From contig NZ_CANMXB010000001.1 of the NCBI RefSeq assembly GCF_947501785.1, positions 2,127,048 to 2,191,047 of the forward strand: a DNA stretch of 64,000 nucleotides, given 5' to 3'. Below the pieces are notes generated by a model, which did no database searches, had not been told where the DNA came from, and saw nothing but the letters and a program-made list of their open reading frames with translations. A program made the translations under genes and the position numbers. Below, piece by piece: positions 1 through 9,179 of the stretch. The number at the start of each line of letters is the position of its first letter. Positions within the stretch are counted from its first letter, which is position 1. Source of the stretch: an uncultured Litoreibacter sp. (lineage in GTDB: Bacteria > Pseudomonadota > Alphaproteobacteria > Rhodobacterales > Rhodobacteraceae).

Positions 1-1510
1 CTTGGATGAAGGCCTCCGCCATTTCGCTTTCGCCGCGGAAGATGGCTTTGAGTGGTCGCTGCGTCAGCAGGATCACGAACAGCAACATCGTGGCCCAGAA
101 GGCCGACAGGCCGGGGGACTTTTGCTCGATCATCAGGAAGTAGACCAGCACGATGATGGGAAGCAGGTAGTAGAGACCCGATTTGTAGATCTCGCCTACG
201 ACGGGCAGCTCGACCTTTTCGGCGTTGGGGTCATCGGGCTCCAGATCTGGCACTGAGGCGGCGAGCCACAGCAGGAACGCATAAGCCACGAAAATCAGCG
301 CAGACATTACAACGCCGGACATGCCGGGCACGGCCGCAACGATCCATCTGACTGGATATTGCACCCCGTAGCACAGCCCTGCGAAGCCCGCGAAGAACAA
401 CGCCATGCCGCCGATGGTCTTGCCCATCGACACCACGCGGTCGCCCAATGTCGGCATGTTGTTTTTCACCGCTTCCAGGTGAACGATATAGACCAGCGCG
501 ATGTAGGAAATCGTCGCGGGCAGGAAGGCGTGGGTGATGACCTCGACATAGGAAATGCCCACATATTCCACCATCAAGAAGGCGGCTGCGCCCATAACAG
601 GCGGCATGATTTGGCCGTTGACCGAAGAAGCCACCTCGACCGCGCCCGCCTTCTCGGAGCTGAACCCCACCCGTTTCATCAGCGGGATGGTAAACGTGCC
701 GGTGGTCACCACGTTGGCAATAGAAGAGCCGGAGATCAGGCCAGTTGCGGCAGACCCGACAACGGCGGCTTTTGCGGGCCCGCCCTTGAGGTGGCCCAGA
801 GCGCCGAACGCCATCTTGATAAAGTAGTTCCCTGCCCCGGCCTTATCGAGAAGTGCGCCGAACAAGACGAAGAGGAAGACGAATTTGGTGGACACCCCGA
901 GCGCAATGCCGAAGACGCCCTCGGACGTGATCCACATATGGCTCATGGCCTTCTTCAGCGACGCGCCCTTCCAGCGAATGACATCTGGCACCCATTCAGA
1001 CGAGCCGAAGAAGACGTAGCCGAGGAAAATCGTGGCTATGATCGCCATGGCGGGGCCAAGCGCGCGGCGCGCGCCTTCAAACAGGATCAGCAGGCCTGCA
1101 AGCGCGAACCACTTGTCCATGTCGTCGGCCAAGCCGCCTGCATCGACGATCTTTTGGTAGAAAATGAAGCCGTAAAGCGCGGTGAAGACGCCGAACAACC
1201 CGAGGAACCAGTCCTGCAAGGGTATATAATGTCGGGGGCTGGATTTCAGCGCGGGATACGCCATGAAGGCGAGAAATATCGCGAAAGCCAGGTGGACCTG
1301 GCGGGAGTTATTGATGATGTCACCGGGCAGGATGTAGTTTGCCAGCGGCGAGGCCAGCAGTACCTGAAACAGCGACCAGACGACGGCAACAATGGCGAGC
1401 ATGGTGCCCACGGAACCGGCTGGATCACGGGCGCCGGCGTCAGAAGAGGCAACAAGGTCCTGAAGCTCTTCCTCGCTAAGCGCGCGGTTCTCTGTTGATT
1501 TGTCGGCCAT
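1..1510 (-). CDS. TRAP transporter permease, TAXI family, DctQ-DctM fusion (3' end outside window)
   Basis: Inner-membrane permease of a TAXI-type TRAP transporter, which uses an ion gradient and a periplasmic binding protein to import a small solute. The 503 visible residues start at ATG 1510 (MADKSTENRA) and stay open to the window edge; usual family length is about 640-850 residues, so the C-terminus is missing. Many hydrophobic segments alternate with short loops, and the DctM-like stretch with GLISGSSIANVVTTGTFTIP and NGQIMPPVMGAAAF is typical of the large fused subunit. The matching binding-protein gene lies just upstream on the same strand, with a stem-loop between them. The substrate cannot be told from sequence. 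Confidence 0.93.
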   Translation of the reverse strand, partial: MADKSTENRALSEEELQDLVASSDAGARDPAGSVGTMLAIVAVVWSLFQVLLASPLANYILPGDIINNSRQVHLAFAIFLAFMAYPALKSSPRHYIPLQDWFLGLFGVFTALYGFIFYQKIVDAGGLADDMDKWFALAGLLILFEGARRALGPAMAIIATIFLGYVFFGSSEWVPDVIRWKGASLKKAMSHMWITSEGVFGIALGVSTKFVFLFVLFGALLDKAGAGNYFIKMAFGALGHLKGGPAKAAVVGSAATGLISGSSIANVVTTGTFTIPLMKRVGFSSEKAGAVEVASSVNGQIMPPVMGAAAFLMVEYVGISYVEVITHAFLPATISYIALVYIVHLEAVKNNMPTLGDRVVSMGKTIGGMALFFAGFAGLCYGVQYPVRWIVAAVPGMSGVVMSALIFVAYAFLLWLAASVPDLEPDDPNAEKVELPVVGEIYKSGLYYLLPIIVLVYFLMIEQKSPGLSAFWATMLLFVILLTQRPLKAIFRGESEMAEAFIQ

Positions 1511-1567
1511 GATGTCCCCCGTCAGGCTGTCCGCATTTGCGCAGACTTGTTTTTCTAGCGACGTGTG

Positions 1568-1591
1568 GGAGGGGCGGCGAACCGCCCCTCC
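1568..1591 (-). promoter_or_regulatory. Intercistronic stem-loop between TAXI binding protein and permease
   Basis: A perfect 10-bp stem (GGAGGGGCGG / CCGCCCCTCC) closes a four-base loop, directly after the binding-protein stop codon and before the permease start. No U-tract follows on the minus strand, so it is more likely an mRNA-stabilising or partially terminating structure that lets the binding protein be made in excess over the permease than a full terminator. Confidence 0.6.
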
Positions 1592-1605
1592 GCAATAGTC
1601 TTAGC

Positions 1606-2577
1606 TTAGTCGATCAGACCTTTTTCCTTGTAGTACTTCGCAGCACCGGGGTGCAGCGGCGCGGACAGACCAGCCGATGCCATTTCCTTAGGATCAAGGT
1701 TGGCGAAGGCGGGGTGCAGCTTCTTGAAGTCTTCAATGTTTTCCATAACCGAAGATACCACCGCGTAGACCGCGTCTTCCGACACGTCAGCCGAGGTCAC
1801 AAAAGTCGCCCCAACACCGAAGGTCGCTGTGTCGCCGTCATTGCCGCGATACATGCCGCCCGGAATGGTGGCTGTCCGGTAGAAGGAGTTCTCATCAACC
1901 AGACCCGCGACGGCGTCGCCATCAACTGTAACCAGCACGGAATCGCAAGCGGTGGTGGCTTCCTGAATGGACCCGGATGGGTGGCCAACGGTGTAGACCA
2001 TCGCGTCGATCTGGTTGTCACAGAGTGCCGCTGATTGCTCAGCCGCTTTCAGCTCGGTCGCCAGTGCAAAATCGCCAGTGGTCCAGCCCTTGGCGTCCAG
2101 AAGCACTTCCATGGTGCCGCGCTGACCGGAACCGGGGTTGCCGATATTGACGCGTTTGCCTTTCAGGTCATCAAAGGTCGAGATGCCCGCATCGGCGCGT
2201 GCCACAACGGTGAATGGCTCCGGGTGGACAGAGAAGACCGCGCGCAGGCCTTCGAACTTGCCTGCATCTTCAAATTTCGATGTGCCGTTATAGGCGTGGT
2301 ACTGCCAGTCGGACTGAGCCACACCGAACTCCAGCTCGCCTTCGCGAATGGTGTTGATGTTGTAGACCGAACCGCCAGTGGATTCGACCGAGCAGCGGAT
2401 GCCGTGCTCTTTGCGGCCTTTGTTGACCAGGCGGCAAATCGCGCCGCCGGTTGGGTAATACACCCCGGTAACACCGCCGGTGCCGATGGTGATGAACTCT
2501 TCTGCCATAGCGGCTGGCGTCGCAGCCGCCAAAGTCAGGGCCGCAGCGGCCGTGATGGTGAACTTATTGTGGAACAT
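1606..2577 (-). CDS. TAXI family TRAP transporter solute-binding subunit
   Basis: Periplasmic substrate-binding protein of 323 residues, the normal TAXI length. Residues 1-25 form a signal peptide ([14 protein letters not shown], cleavage after AMA). The mature protein opens with [20 protein letters not shown], the family's hallmark N-terminal strand and loop, and keeps the central [10 protein letters not shown] region and a C-terminal [11 protein letters not shown] helix. It is the first gene of a two-gene operon with the fused permease. The ATG at 2577 sits at the signal peptide start. TAXI proteins in related bacteria bind glutamate, aromatic or other carboxylates; the ligand here is unknown. 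Confidence 0.95.
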   Translation of the reverse strand: MFHNKFTITAAAALTLAAATPAAMAEEFITIGTGGVTGVYYPTGGAICRLVNKGRKEHGIRCSVESTGGSVYNINTIREGELEFGVAQSDWQYHAYNGTSKFEDAGKFEGLRAVFSVHPEPFTVVARADAGISTFDDLKGKRVNIGNPGSGQRGTMEVLLDAKGWTTGDFALATELKAAEQSAALCDNQIDAMVYTVGHPSGSIQEATTACDSVLVTVDGDAVAGLVDENSFYRTATIPGGMYRGNDGDTATFGVGATFVTSADVSEDAVYAVVSSVMENIEDFKKLHPAFANLDPKEMASAGLSAPLHPGAAKYYKEKGLID

Positions 2578-2744
2578 TGTTCTCTCCCATTTGTATTTCT
2601 TGTTTGCGCGAACCCAAGCGGTGACGGTGGTCCATCCACTCTGGTTTCGTGCATGCGCAGACGTTGTCGGAATTTTGCATCCGATATGCGACGGCAGCGT
2701 CTCAGCCGACGGATCAGCTGTCTATGCGCGTAACTACCTATGGA

Positions 2745-2770
2745 AATAATTGCCCAAAAAGTGAATTATT
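2745..2770. promoter_or_regulatory. AT-rich inverted repeat in divergent promoter region
   Basis: AATAATT (2745-2751) and AATTATT (2764-2770) form a 7-bp inverted repeat with a 12-bp spacer. It lies in the 220-bp region between the TAXI transporter (minus) and the aminotransferase / two-component genes (plus). It could be a binding site for the FixJ-type regulator encoded downstream, but this is only positional inference. Confidence 0.3.
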
Positions 2771-2797
2771 GGAATAGCACGCACAGGAACACTCTTG

Positions 2798-4132
2798 ATG
2801 ACACGCGTTTTTCCACGAAATTCCAATAACTTACCGCCCGTTGGGCTGCGTGGAGATGGTGTCTACCTAACAGATAGCGACGGCAAACAGTATCTCGACG
2901 GGTCAGGCGGAGCCGCCGTTTCCTGCTTGGGGCATGGCGACCAGGCGGTGATTGAAGCGATAAAATCGCAGCTCGATTCGATGGCATATGCGCATAACAG
3001 CTTCCTGACGTCCGAGCCTGCGGAACAGCTCGCAGATATCTTGATTGACAACGCCCCGGCGGGGCTGGATCGCGTCTATTTCGTTTCAGGCGGGTCGGAA
3101 GCTATTGAAGCTGCATTGAAGCTGGCCCGGCAGTACTATCTGGAAATCGGGCAGCCCAAACGCAGCAAAATCATAGCGCGCAGGCAGAGCTACCACGGAA
3201 ACACGCTCGGCGCTCTAGCTGTCGGCGGCAACGCGTGGCGACGCGCGCAATTTTCCCCACTTTTGATCGACGTCAGCCATATCGCCCCCTGCTTCGCTTA
3301 TCGCGGACGCGAGGACACCGAGAGCGAAGAAGGCTACGGGCAGCGCATCGCTGACGAGTTGGAAGAAGAGATCCAAAGACTTGGGCCAGAAAACGTCATG
3401 TGCTTTGTCGCCGAACCCGTGGTCGGAGCGACACTAGGCGCAGTACCGGCAGTCGAAGGTTACTTTCGCCGCGTCCGCGAGATTTGTGACCGGCACGGCG
3501 TCCTCTTAATACTCGACGAGGTGATGTGTGGAATGGGGCGCACCGGTTCGCTATTTGCTTGTGAGCAGGAAGGTGTTTCCCCCGACATTTGCACAATCGC
3601 CAAGGGCCTTGGCGCCGGATACCAACCCATCGGCGCTATGATCTGCAGCAAGACTATCCATGACGCCATTCAGCACGGCTCTGGCTTCTTCCAGCACGGC
3701 CACACCTACCTGTCGCACCCAGTGGCTTGTGCGGCAGGGCTTGCTGTTCTCAAAAAGCTCACCGGCGGATTGGTGAGTGGTGTTGCCCGCAAAGGGAACT
3801 ACCTTCAAAGCCAACTCAAGGCCAGATTTGAAAAGAACGCGCATGTCGGCGACATTCGTGGGCGCGGCCTATTTGTGGGTTTGGAATTCGTGCGTGACCG
3901 CGAAACCAAAGCGTGCCTTGACCCTGCTCTAAAATTCAACGCCAAGCTAAAAGCGGCGGCATTCGCCAATGGCCTGATCTGTTACCCAATGGGAGGCACG
4001 ATTGACGGCCAACAAGGTGACCACGTGCTGTTGGCCCCGCCGTTCATTTCGCAAGACACCCACTTGGATGAACTGGTGGACAAGTTGGGGACGGCCATTG
4101 ATCATGTTCTGCAAGATGTCGGCCTTCAATAA
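2798..4132 (+). CDS. Class III PLP-dependent aminotransferase
   Basis: A 444-residue aminotransferase of the ornithine/omega-amino-acid (class III) fold that transfers an amino group to a keto acid using pyridoxal phosphate. Visible landmarks are the VYFVSGGSEAIEAALKLARQ cofactor phosphate-binding region, the LDEVMCGMGRTG segment with the Asp that contacts the PLP pyridine nitrogen, and TIAKGLGAGYQPIGAM with the Schiff-base Lys. I chose ATG 2798 rather than the preceding TTG because AGGA lies about nine bases ahead. It is divergent from a TAXI importer and followed within 30 bases by a histidine kinase, so it may act on the imported solute. Amine specificity is not predictable. Confidence 0.9.
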   Translation: MTRVFPRNSNNLPPVGLRGDGVYLTDSDGKQYLDGSGGAAVSCLGHGDQAVIEAIKSQLDSMAYAHNSFLTSEPAEQLADILIDNAPAGLDRVYFVSGGSEAIEAALKLARQYYLEIGQPKRSKIIARRQSYHGNTLGALAVGGNAWRRAQFSPLLIDVSHIAPCFAYRGREDTESEEGYGQRIADELEEEIQRLGPENVMCFVAEPVVGATLGAVPAVEGYFRRVREICDRHGVLLILDEVMCGMGRTGSLFACEQEGVSPDICTIAKGLGAGYQPIGAMICSKTIHDAIQHGSGFFQHGHTYLSHPVACAAGLAVLKKLTGGLVSGVARKGNYLQSQLKARFEKNAHVGDIRGRGLFVGLEFVRDRETKACLDPALKFNAKLKAAAFANGLICYPMGGTIDGQQGDHVLLAPPFISQDTHLDELVDKLGTAIDHVLQDVGLQ

Positions 4133-4162
4133 CAAAGCCCAGTCAACGGCAATGTCAGCGCC

Positions 4163-6103
4163 ATGAAGTTCTCACTTGGACTTGTTCTGGCCATCAGCCT
4201 AGCGGGATTGCAGTTCCTGGCAATTCTCATCGTTGTCACCACATCTTTTGTCACGTCCGAAAAAGCCATGCTGCAACATGCGCGGGATCTTTTGGCCGAG
4301 GCAGGAGCAAATGCCAGCGAGCATTCCAATGGCTTCCTGAAACCCGCGCGAGAGGCGGCGGAGCTATCCAAGCGGGTCATCGAAAGCGGCGTGATAGCGC
4401 ATGACGATACTGCCCAGCTTGAGAATTTTCTGTTTCAGAGCCTTCAAAACGAGTCGCAAATTTCCGGTCTGTACTATGGGGATGAAGCCGGAAATTTTGT
4501 CTACGTCATGCGCAGCGACGGACCTGCCGCGTTTCGGACCAAAGTAATGCGACGCAAGGGTGACCTGCCCACGACACAACTGATCTGGCGGGACGCGAAC
4601 TTCACGCCGGTCCAAACCGAAGTTGATCCCACCGATACATTCGACCCGCGCACACGGCCCTGGTACAAATCGGCGAAGTCGGAGCGTTCCACAATTTGGA
4701 CCGAGCCCTACATCTTTTTCTCCTCGCAGCAGCCAGGTATTTCCGTCGCCGCCCCGGTGTTGCGTGACGGCGGCCTGAAAGGTGTCATAGGCGTTGACAT
4801 AGAAATCTCCACCATCTCAAATTTCTTGTCGCAATTGGCGATCAGCGACAACGGGTCAGCGCTGATATTGAACGACAATGGCGACGTGATTGCCCACCCG
4901 GACATAACGCAGATCATTGTTCCAGACAGCGATGCCAATCTCCAGTTCGCTAATATTGAGAACATTGATGACCCAGTCGCTAAAGCGGCCTTTACCCGTC
5001 TGACTGCCACCGGAATGGTGGCTATTGAGCGCGAAACCCAATCGGAATTCCAGTATCAAAACAATCGATACGTATCCCTGTTGAAACCGTTACTCGGACG
5101 GGAGCTCCCTTGGACAATTGCAGTATTCGCGCCCGAAAGTGATTTCACCCAAGGTATCAAGGACAACCGGACGTGGAATATTTGGCTGGCCGCTATTGTT
5201 TCGTTTGCCGCGGCCCTCGCAGGGTTGGCGCTTGCAGAACTCATCCTAAAGCCCGTTCGTGCATTCGCGGTCCGCACCGCACTGGTTTCTCAGGGGGAAG
5301 TGTTAGCAGCCGAACCGCTCCCGGGGACCTACAAGGAGCTACATAAGGCCAATGAAACTCTGATCGATCAGATTGCTCAGCGCCGCGAGGCCGATGCCAA
5401 GATCCTGGAGTTGAACCGCGATCTGTCTCATTTCTCCCGGGTTAACCTGATGGGCCAAATGGCAACGGGGCTGGCCCATGAGCTGAGCCAACCATTGACG
5501 GCAATTTCGCAAAACGTGGACGCTGCGATAACCACCGCCAACCAGCAAAAGGACACGAACAAGGACTTGCTGGATATCCTGTCAGAGCTAGACGATCAGG
5601 CCCATCTGGGCGGCGACATCCTAAAGGCCTTGCGGGGCTTTGTACGCAAAGACCAGGTCAAAATCGCGCCCTTCGACGTCAACGAGTTGCTCCAACAAAC
5701 GGAGCGTTTGCTCCACCATGAAGCGACCACTAATGGTGTTGCCCTGCGCTTCGACGTGCCCAAAATGCCGGAGGTTTCAGGCAGCAGAATTCAAATCGCA
5801 CAAGTGCTTATCAACCTTGTCAGAAATGCCATGGAAGCGATCACGGAGGCGAACAGCCCCGTGAAAGAGGTTTCCGTCATCGCCAAGTCCCGCCCGAATA
5901 GTGTCGAGCTCTGGGTGGAGGATACGGGTCCAGGTATTGATCCAGAGGTCACTCTATTCAAACAATTTGAAACCAGCAAAAAGGATGGCATGGGGCTGGG
6001 GCTTTCCATATGCCGTACCATCGCCGAGGCCAATGGAGGTAGGCTTTGGTACGATGCTGAGCACACCGAACGCACGCGGTTTTGCCTATCACTTCCCGTT
6101 TGA
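4163..6103 (+). CDS. Cache-domain sensor histidine kinase (DctB-like architecture)
   Basis: A 646-residue membrane kinase. A first membrane segment (about residues 7-30) and a second (about 340-365) bracket a periplasmic double-Cache sensor domain containing DPRTRPWYKSA and GVIGVDIEISTI. The cytoplasmic part has a DHp H-box around His439 (GLAHELSQPLTAIS), an N-box (LINLVRNAMEAI), the G1 box VEDTGPGI and the G2 box GMGLGLSICRTIAE. The kinase likely senses a small extracellular ligand and phosphorylates the FixJ-type regulator 62 bases downstream. With the divergent TAXI transporter this resembles a substrate-sensing circuit, but the ligand is unknown. Confidence 0.93.
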   Translation: MKFSLGLVLAISLAGLQFLAILIVVTTSFVTSEKAMLQHARDLLAEAGANASEHSNGFLKPAREAAELSKRVIESGVIAHDDTAQLENFLFQSLQNESQISGLYYGDEAGNFVYVMRSDGPAAFRTKVMRRKGDLPTTQLIWRDANFTPVQTEVDPTDTFDPRTRPWYKSAKSERSTIWTEPYIFFSSQQPGISVAAPVLRDGGLKGVIGVDIEISTISNFLSQLAISDNGSALILNDNGDVIAHPDITQIIVPDSDANLQFANIENIDDPVAKAAFTRLTATGMVAIERETQSEFQYQNNRYVSLLKPLLGRELPWTIAVFAPESDFTQGIKDNRTWNIWLAAIVSFAAALAGLALAELILKPVRAFAVRTALVSQGEVLAAEPLPGTYKELHKANETLIDQIAQRREADAKILELNRDLSHFSRVNLMGQMATGLAHELSQPLTAISQNVDAAITTANQQKDTNKDLLDILSELDDQAHLGGDILKALRGFVRKDQVKIAPFDVNELLQQTERLLHHEATTNGVALRFDVPKMPEVSGSRIQIAQVLINLVRNAMEAITEANSPVKEVSVIAKSRPNSVELWVEDTGPGIDPEVTLFKQFETSKKDGMGLGLSICRTIAEANGGRLWYDAEHTERTRFCLSLPV

Positions 6104-6165
6104 CGTAATATGGCCCGAACCCGACCTATGTTGTCGATGACAACGCGATATGAGACCACTGCGAA

Positions 6166-6828
6166 ATGACGCTGCCTCCTGAAGGAAATTCGACTGTCTT
6201 TCTGATAGACGATGACGACCGCATCCGCACAAGCCTTGCCCGTGCGCTTAGAAAACGCGACTTTGCAGTACAGAGCTTTGCCTCCGCCGAAGACTTCTTG
6301 GAAGCGTATGACAAGGGCCGGCCGGGATGCCTGGTTTTGGATTACGGCATGCCTGGGTTAAACGGCCTGGATCTTCAAAAACACTTGGCTGAGAATAGCT
6401 CCGCCATCCCAATTATCTTCATTTCCGGCCACGCGGGCGTGCCCGAGTCGGTTCAGGCGATGAAAGCAGGGGCAGTTGATTTTCTGGAGAAGCCGTTCCG
6501 GCAGACCACTTTAGTGGCATGCATCAACGCAGCATTTGCGGCTGATCGCGCGGCAAGAAGCGCTGAGGAAGGCGCTAGAACCGCGCGAAACAACTTTGAG
6601 CGTCTTACCGCCCGGGAAAAAGAAATCGCGCAGTTTATGATTGCTTCGCCATCAAACACATCCAGCAAAGAAATCGGCCGCCACCTGAATATCAGCCCTA
6701 GAACTGTAGACCACCACAGGGCACGCATACTTGAAAAAATGGCTATTCATTCCGTGGCCGAGCTGATTGACCTGTCCATATCTGCCGCACTGCTTCAACC
6801 CAATCGCGTGGGCGAAAACGCGGGATAA
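6166..6828 (+). CDS. FixJ/TtrR-family response regulator with LuxR-type helix-turn-helix
   Basis: A 220-residue regulator. Its receiver domain (about residues 10-125) carries the acidic pocket DDDD (15-18), phospho-acceptor Asp59 in LVLDYGMPGLNG and the conserved Lys in FLEKPF. The C-terminal LuxR/GerE domain reads LTAREKEIAQFM then SSKEIGRHLNISPRTVDHHR, the standard recognition helix layout. It follows the histidine kinase by 62 bases and is almost surely its partner. The likely targets are the upstream aminotransferase and the divergent TAXI transporter promoters. Confidence 0.93.
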   Translation: MTLPPEGNSTVFLIDDDDRIRTSLARALRKRDFAVQSFASAEDFLEAYDKGRPGCLVLDYGMPGLNGLDLQKHLAENSSAIPIIFISGHAGVPESVQAMKAGAVDFLEKPFRQTTLVACINAAFAADRAARSAEEGARTARNNFERLTAREKEIAQFMIASPSNTSSKEIGRHLNISPRTVDHHRARILEKMAIHSVAELIDLSISAALLQPNRVGENAG

Positions 6829-6931
6829 GCCGTCGCTTCAATCTGCATGCCTTCGGGTCGCTAAACTCAGCAGGATAGAGGGCTTTTCCGACTGTCTGAA
6901 CGTCCCCTCATTGCGGACGCATGCCTGCTTG

Positions 6932-7537
6932 TCACCACATCGTTTCAGCGGCCCGGGCACCCCAAGCAGCGTCATATCCCGCGCCGTCAAAATCGCCGTC
7001 CGACATTTCTTTCAACATCTCACCAATGCTTGGCAAACCCGCACTCTCGTCACGGCCTGCCCATGTTGCTGACCGCATCAAGGCCCGAGCACATTGGCTA
7101 TAGATCTCCGCAATCTTGATGACGATGACGGATCGGGGGTGGCGGCCGTCTTGTTCAAAGGACACCAGCAGATCAGCATCGACGCTCACCCGCGCAGCGC
7201 CGTTCACCCGCACAACATTGTTGGACCCCGGAACCATGAACATCAACGAAACGCGGCCATCGACCACAATATTGCGCAAAGAATCGATCCGGTTATTCCC
7301 GCGCCAGTCCGGCATGGCCAATGTCTGCGCATCGAGTTCGCGTACAACGGCGCCAACATCTCCGCGCGGGCTGCCATCGGTGCCGTCTGGCCCGACGGTC
7401 GATAAGATGCAAAGCCGCGAGGTCATGATCCATTTGCGGTATGCCGGCGTCATCTGATGCGCGACTTTCAACAATGAAGCCTCACCCGGTTCGCCGTAGA
7501 TGGTTTCCAACTCGGACACGTCCTTGATGTAGTCCAT
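6932..7537 (-). CDS. PPOX-class FMN-binding flavoprotein (pyridoxamine 5'-phosphate oxidase family)
   Basis: A 201-residue split-barrel flavin protein resembling the MSMEG_1061 group. RLCILSTVGPDGTDGSPRGD is the first strand pair that binds the FMN phosphate; DWRGNNRIDSLRNIV and VSLMFMVPGSNNVVRVNG follow. It is probably a flavin- or F420-type reductase or oxidase of unknown substrate, not true PdxH. It is the last gene of the ftsE-ftsX-plsC run: the plsC stop overlaps this start (GTGATGG), and I took ATG 7537 over GTG 7540 because the AAAGG stretch is better spaced to it. Confidence 0.82.
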   Translation of the reverse strand: MDYIKDVSELETIYGEPGEASLLKVAHQMTPAYRKWIMTSRLCILSTVGPDGTDGSPRGDVGAVVRELDAQTLAMPDWRGNNRIDSLRNIVVDGRVSLMFMVPGSNNVVRVNGAARVSVDADLLVSFEQDGRHPRSVIVIKIAEIYSQCARALMRSATWAGRDESAGLPSIGEMLKEMSDGDFDGAGYDAAWGARAAETMW

Positions 7538-8274
7538 CACTCCGCCTTTCGGATAAATCCGGCCTCATCAAGCAGCGTTTCAGATGAGGCTTCGACCTCA
7601 GCCTCCAGCCGCGCCAAGAACGCTTCTTTGTCCATTCCGGCTTCAATCGGCGGCAGGAATTCTACAACTGCGGTCCCTGGCTTTCGGTAAATGCCGTGGC
7701 GCGGCCAAAAAACGCCGGCATTGGTGGACACAGGGTAACAATCCGTTCCCATCTGTTCGTACAGCACAGCGGTGCCAACCTTGTAGGGCCGCTTCACCCC
7801 GGGGGCCAACCGTGTACCTTGGCTGTAGATCACCAGCTGGCCGGGCAATTGCTCGCCCCGCTTCACGTCATCCAGCATCTTGGCGATCGCTTTGCCCTTC
7901 TTGCCGCGATTCACCGGCACACAACCCAAACGGTAGGCAAATTGGCCCAAAATGGGGGCGTAGAGCAGCTGCTGTTTCATGATAAATTTGCCATGGGGAA
8001 TGGCGTCGTAAATCATAATGATATCGAGGAAGGATTGGTGCTTGGCGGCGACCAGCACCTGATCGGTGGGCGGCGTGCCGCGCACCTCGCAATGTAGGCC
8101 CACCATCCAGCGGGCCAAGAATTTCACGTAACGGCAATAGGCGTGGCAAGCCGCGACCGCGCCATGAGGGCTGGCAATAGTCCACGGCAGGTACACGATC
8201 GCGTAAACAGGCATGCCAAGATACATCACGACTATGAAGGCCAAAGACCGCAACCACTGAAGTGCAAAGCCCAT
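7537..8274 (-). CDS. plsC: Lysophospholipid acyltransferase, PlsC type (1-acylglycerol-3-phosphate acyltransferase)
   Basis: A 245-residue membrane-bound acyltransferase that acylates lysophosphatidic acid or a related lysolipid. The catalytic HX4D box is HQSFLD at residues 79-84. Block II is VPVNRGKKGKA, and block III reads IYSQGTRLAPG instead of the more usual PEGTR, so the acidic residue is replaced by Gln. Residues 9-30 form an N-terminal membrane segment. The ATG at 8274 overlaps the ftsX stop by one base (TGATG), which fixes the start; the longer upstream reading frame lies inside ftsX. Co-transcription with ftsEX suggests coordination of envelope lipid supply with division. Confidence 0.9.
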   Translation of the reverse strand: MGFALQWLRSLAFIVVMYLGMPVYAIVYLPWTIASPHGAVAACHAYCRYVKFLARWMVGLHCEVRGTPPTDQVLVAAKHQSFLDIIMIYDAIPHGKFIMKQQLLYAPILGQFAYRLGCVPVNRGKKGKAIAKMLDDVKRGEQLPGQLVIYSQGTRLAPGVKRPYKVGTAVLYEQMGTDCYPVSTNAGVFWPRHGIYRKPGTAVVEFLPPIEAGMDKEAFLARLEAEVEASSETLLDEAGFIRKAE

Positions 8275-9179
8275 CACTTCACCTCCTTGAGAACCGAAAG
8301 CGCGGCGCCGCGCGTTGCCCAAAACGCCACAATGGCGCCAAGGAGTGGAATGACCAAAGGCCACAGCCAGTGGAGGCCCTGGAACCCTAGTCCGGTAAGG
8401 AATGCGCCCTCCTCTGCCGCGCTCGGCAACAATGCCACGGCAATCATCCCCAAGCCTGTCCCGACCGCGCCGCCAACCAGAGCGCGCAAGGTGAACCGCC
8501 GCACAAAGGCCCGCGCGATGTATATGTCGCGCGCGCCGACCAGTCTGGTGACCCGTATTACCTGTGCATTGGCCGCCAAGGCTGCTCGCGCGGCAAGTGT
8601 AATCATTGCGGCCGTAGAAAGGATGATCAGCCCCATAGCCACCCAGCCCAAAGTGCGCAGCCGGTTTGCAGCTTGGACCAGAGGCCGCCGCCAACGGGTG
8701 TGATCGTCCAACACGGCCCCAGGCGCCTCGGCGGCGAGCCGCAGGCGAAGCCCTTCACTGTCATAGCCCGCGCCAACCTCGACAACTTCAATCAGCCGGG
8801 GGATAGGCAGGCTGTCGATCGGCAAATCGGGCCCAAACCAAGGCTCCAACAACAACCGCTGCTCTTCGTCACCCAGAATGCGAGAGCGTGAGACGCCAGG
8901 TGTCAGCCGCAGCACTTCCTGCGCAGCGCGGGTTTGCGCGTCCAACTCGGCCTCAGGGGCCGAAATGCGAACTGTCGATGACCGCGCAAGTTCTGATGAC
9001 CATCGGTCCGCCAAGCGGCCAGTGGCGAGTGACAACGCCATAGCGAACACCGCCAGAAAAGCCATGGACGCCGCTGTGAAAGTCGTCAGCGTGGCTGTAA
9101 AACCTGTTGGCGGAACCACGCGGTCCGCTTGGCTGTCGCCACCCAGCAATCCTTGCAGCATTGCCAATACGCCCCTCAT
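8274..9179 (-). CDS. ftsX: Cell division protein FtsX
   Basis: A 301-residue permease-like membrane subunit of the FtsEX complex, which uses FtsE ATP hydrolysis to activate cell-wall hydrolases at the septum. There are four membrane segments: about residues 27-50, then three clustered after residue 170 (GWVAMGLIILSTAAMITLAARAA, LVGGAVGTGLGMIAVALL, WPLVIPLLGAIVAFWATRGA, each shown over its core), with a large periplasmic loop between the first and second. It overlaps ftsE by four bases (ATGA) and plsC by one base. Confidence 0.92.
   Translation of the reverse strand: MRGVLAMLQGLLGGDSQADRVVPPTGFTATLTTFTAASMAFLAVFAMALSLATGRLADRWSSELARSSTVRISAPEAELDAQTRAAQEVLRLTPGVSRSRILGDEEQRLLLEPWFGPDLPIDSLPIPRLIEVVEVGAGYDSEGLRLRLAAEAPGAVLDDHTRWRRPLVQAANRLRTLGWVAMGLIILSTAAMITLAARAALAANAQVIRVTRLVGARDIYIARAFVRRFTLRALVGGAVGTGLGMIAVALLPSAAEEGAFLTGLGFQGLHWLWPLVIPLLGAIVAFWATRGAALSVLKEVK

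Noticed and set aside
359-1498. Plus-strand open frame of 379 residues
   Set aside because: It is antisense to the TRAP permease; its product is rich in Arg, His and Gly with no family pattern, a by-product of high G+C coding on the other strand.
8275-8694. N-terminal extension of the plsC frame
   Set aside because: Lies within ftsX in another frame; the ATG overlapping the ftsX stop gives the standard PlsC N-terminus.
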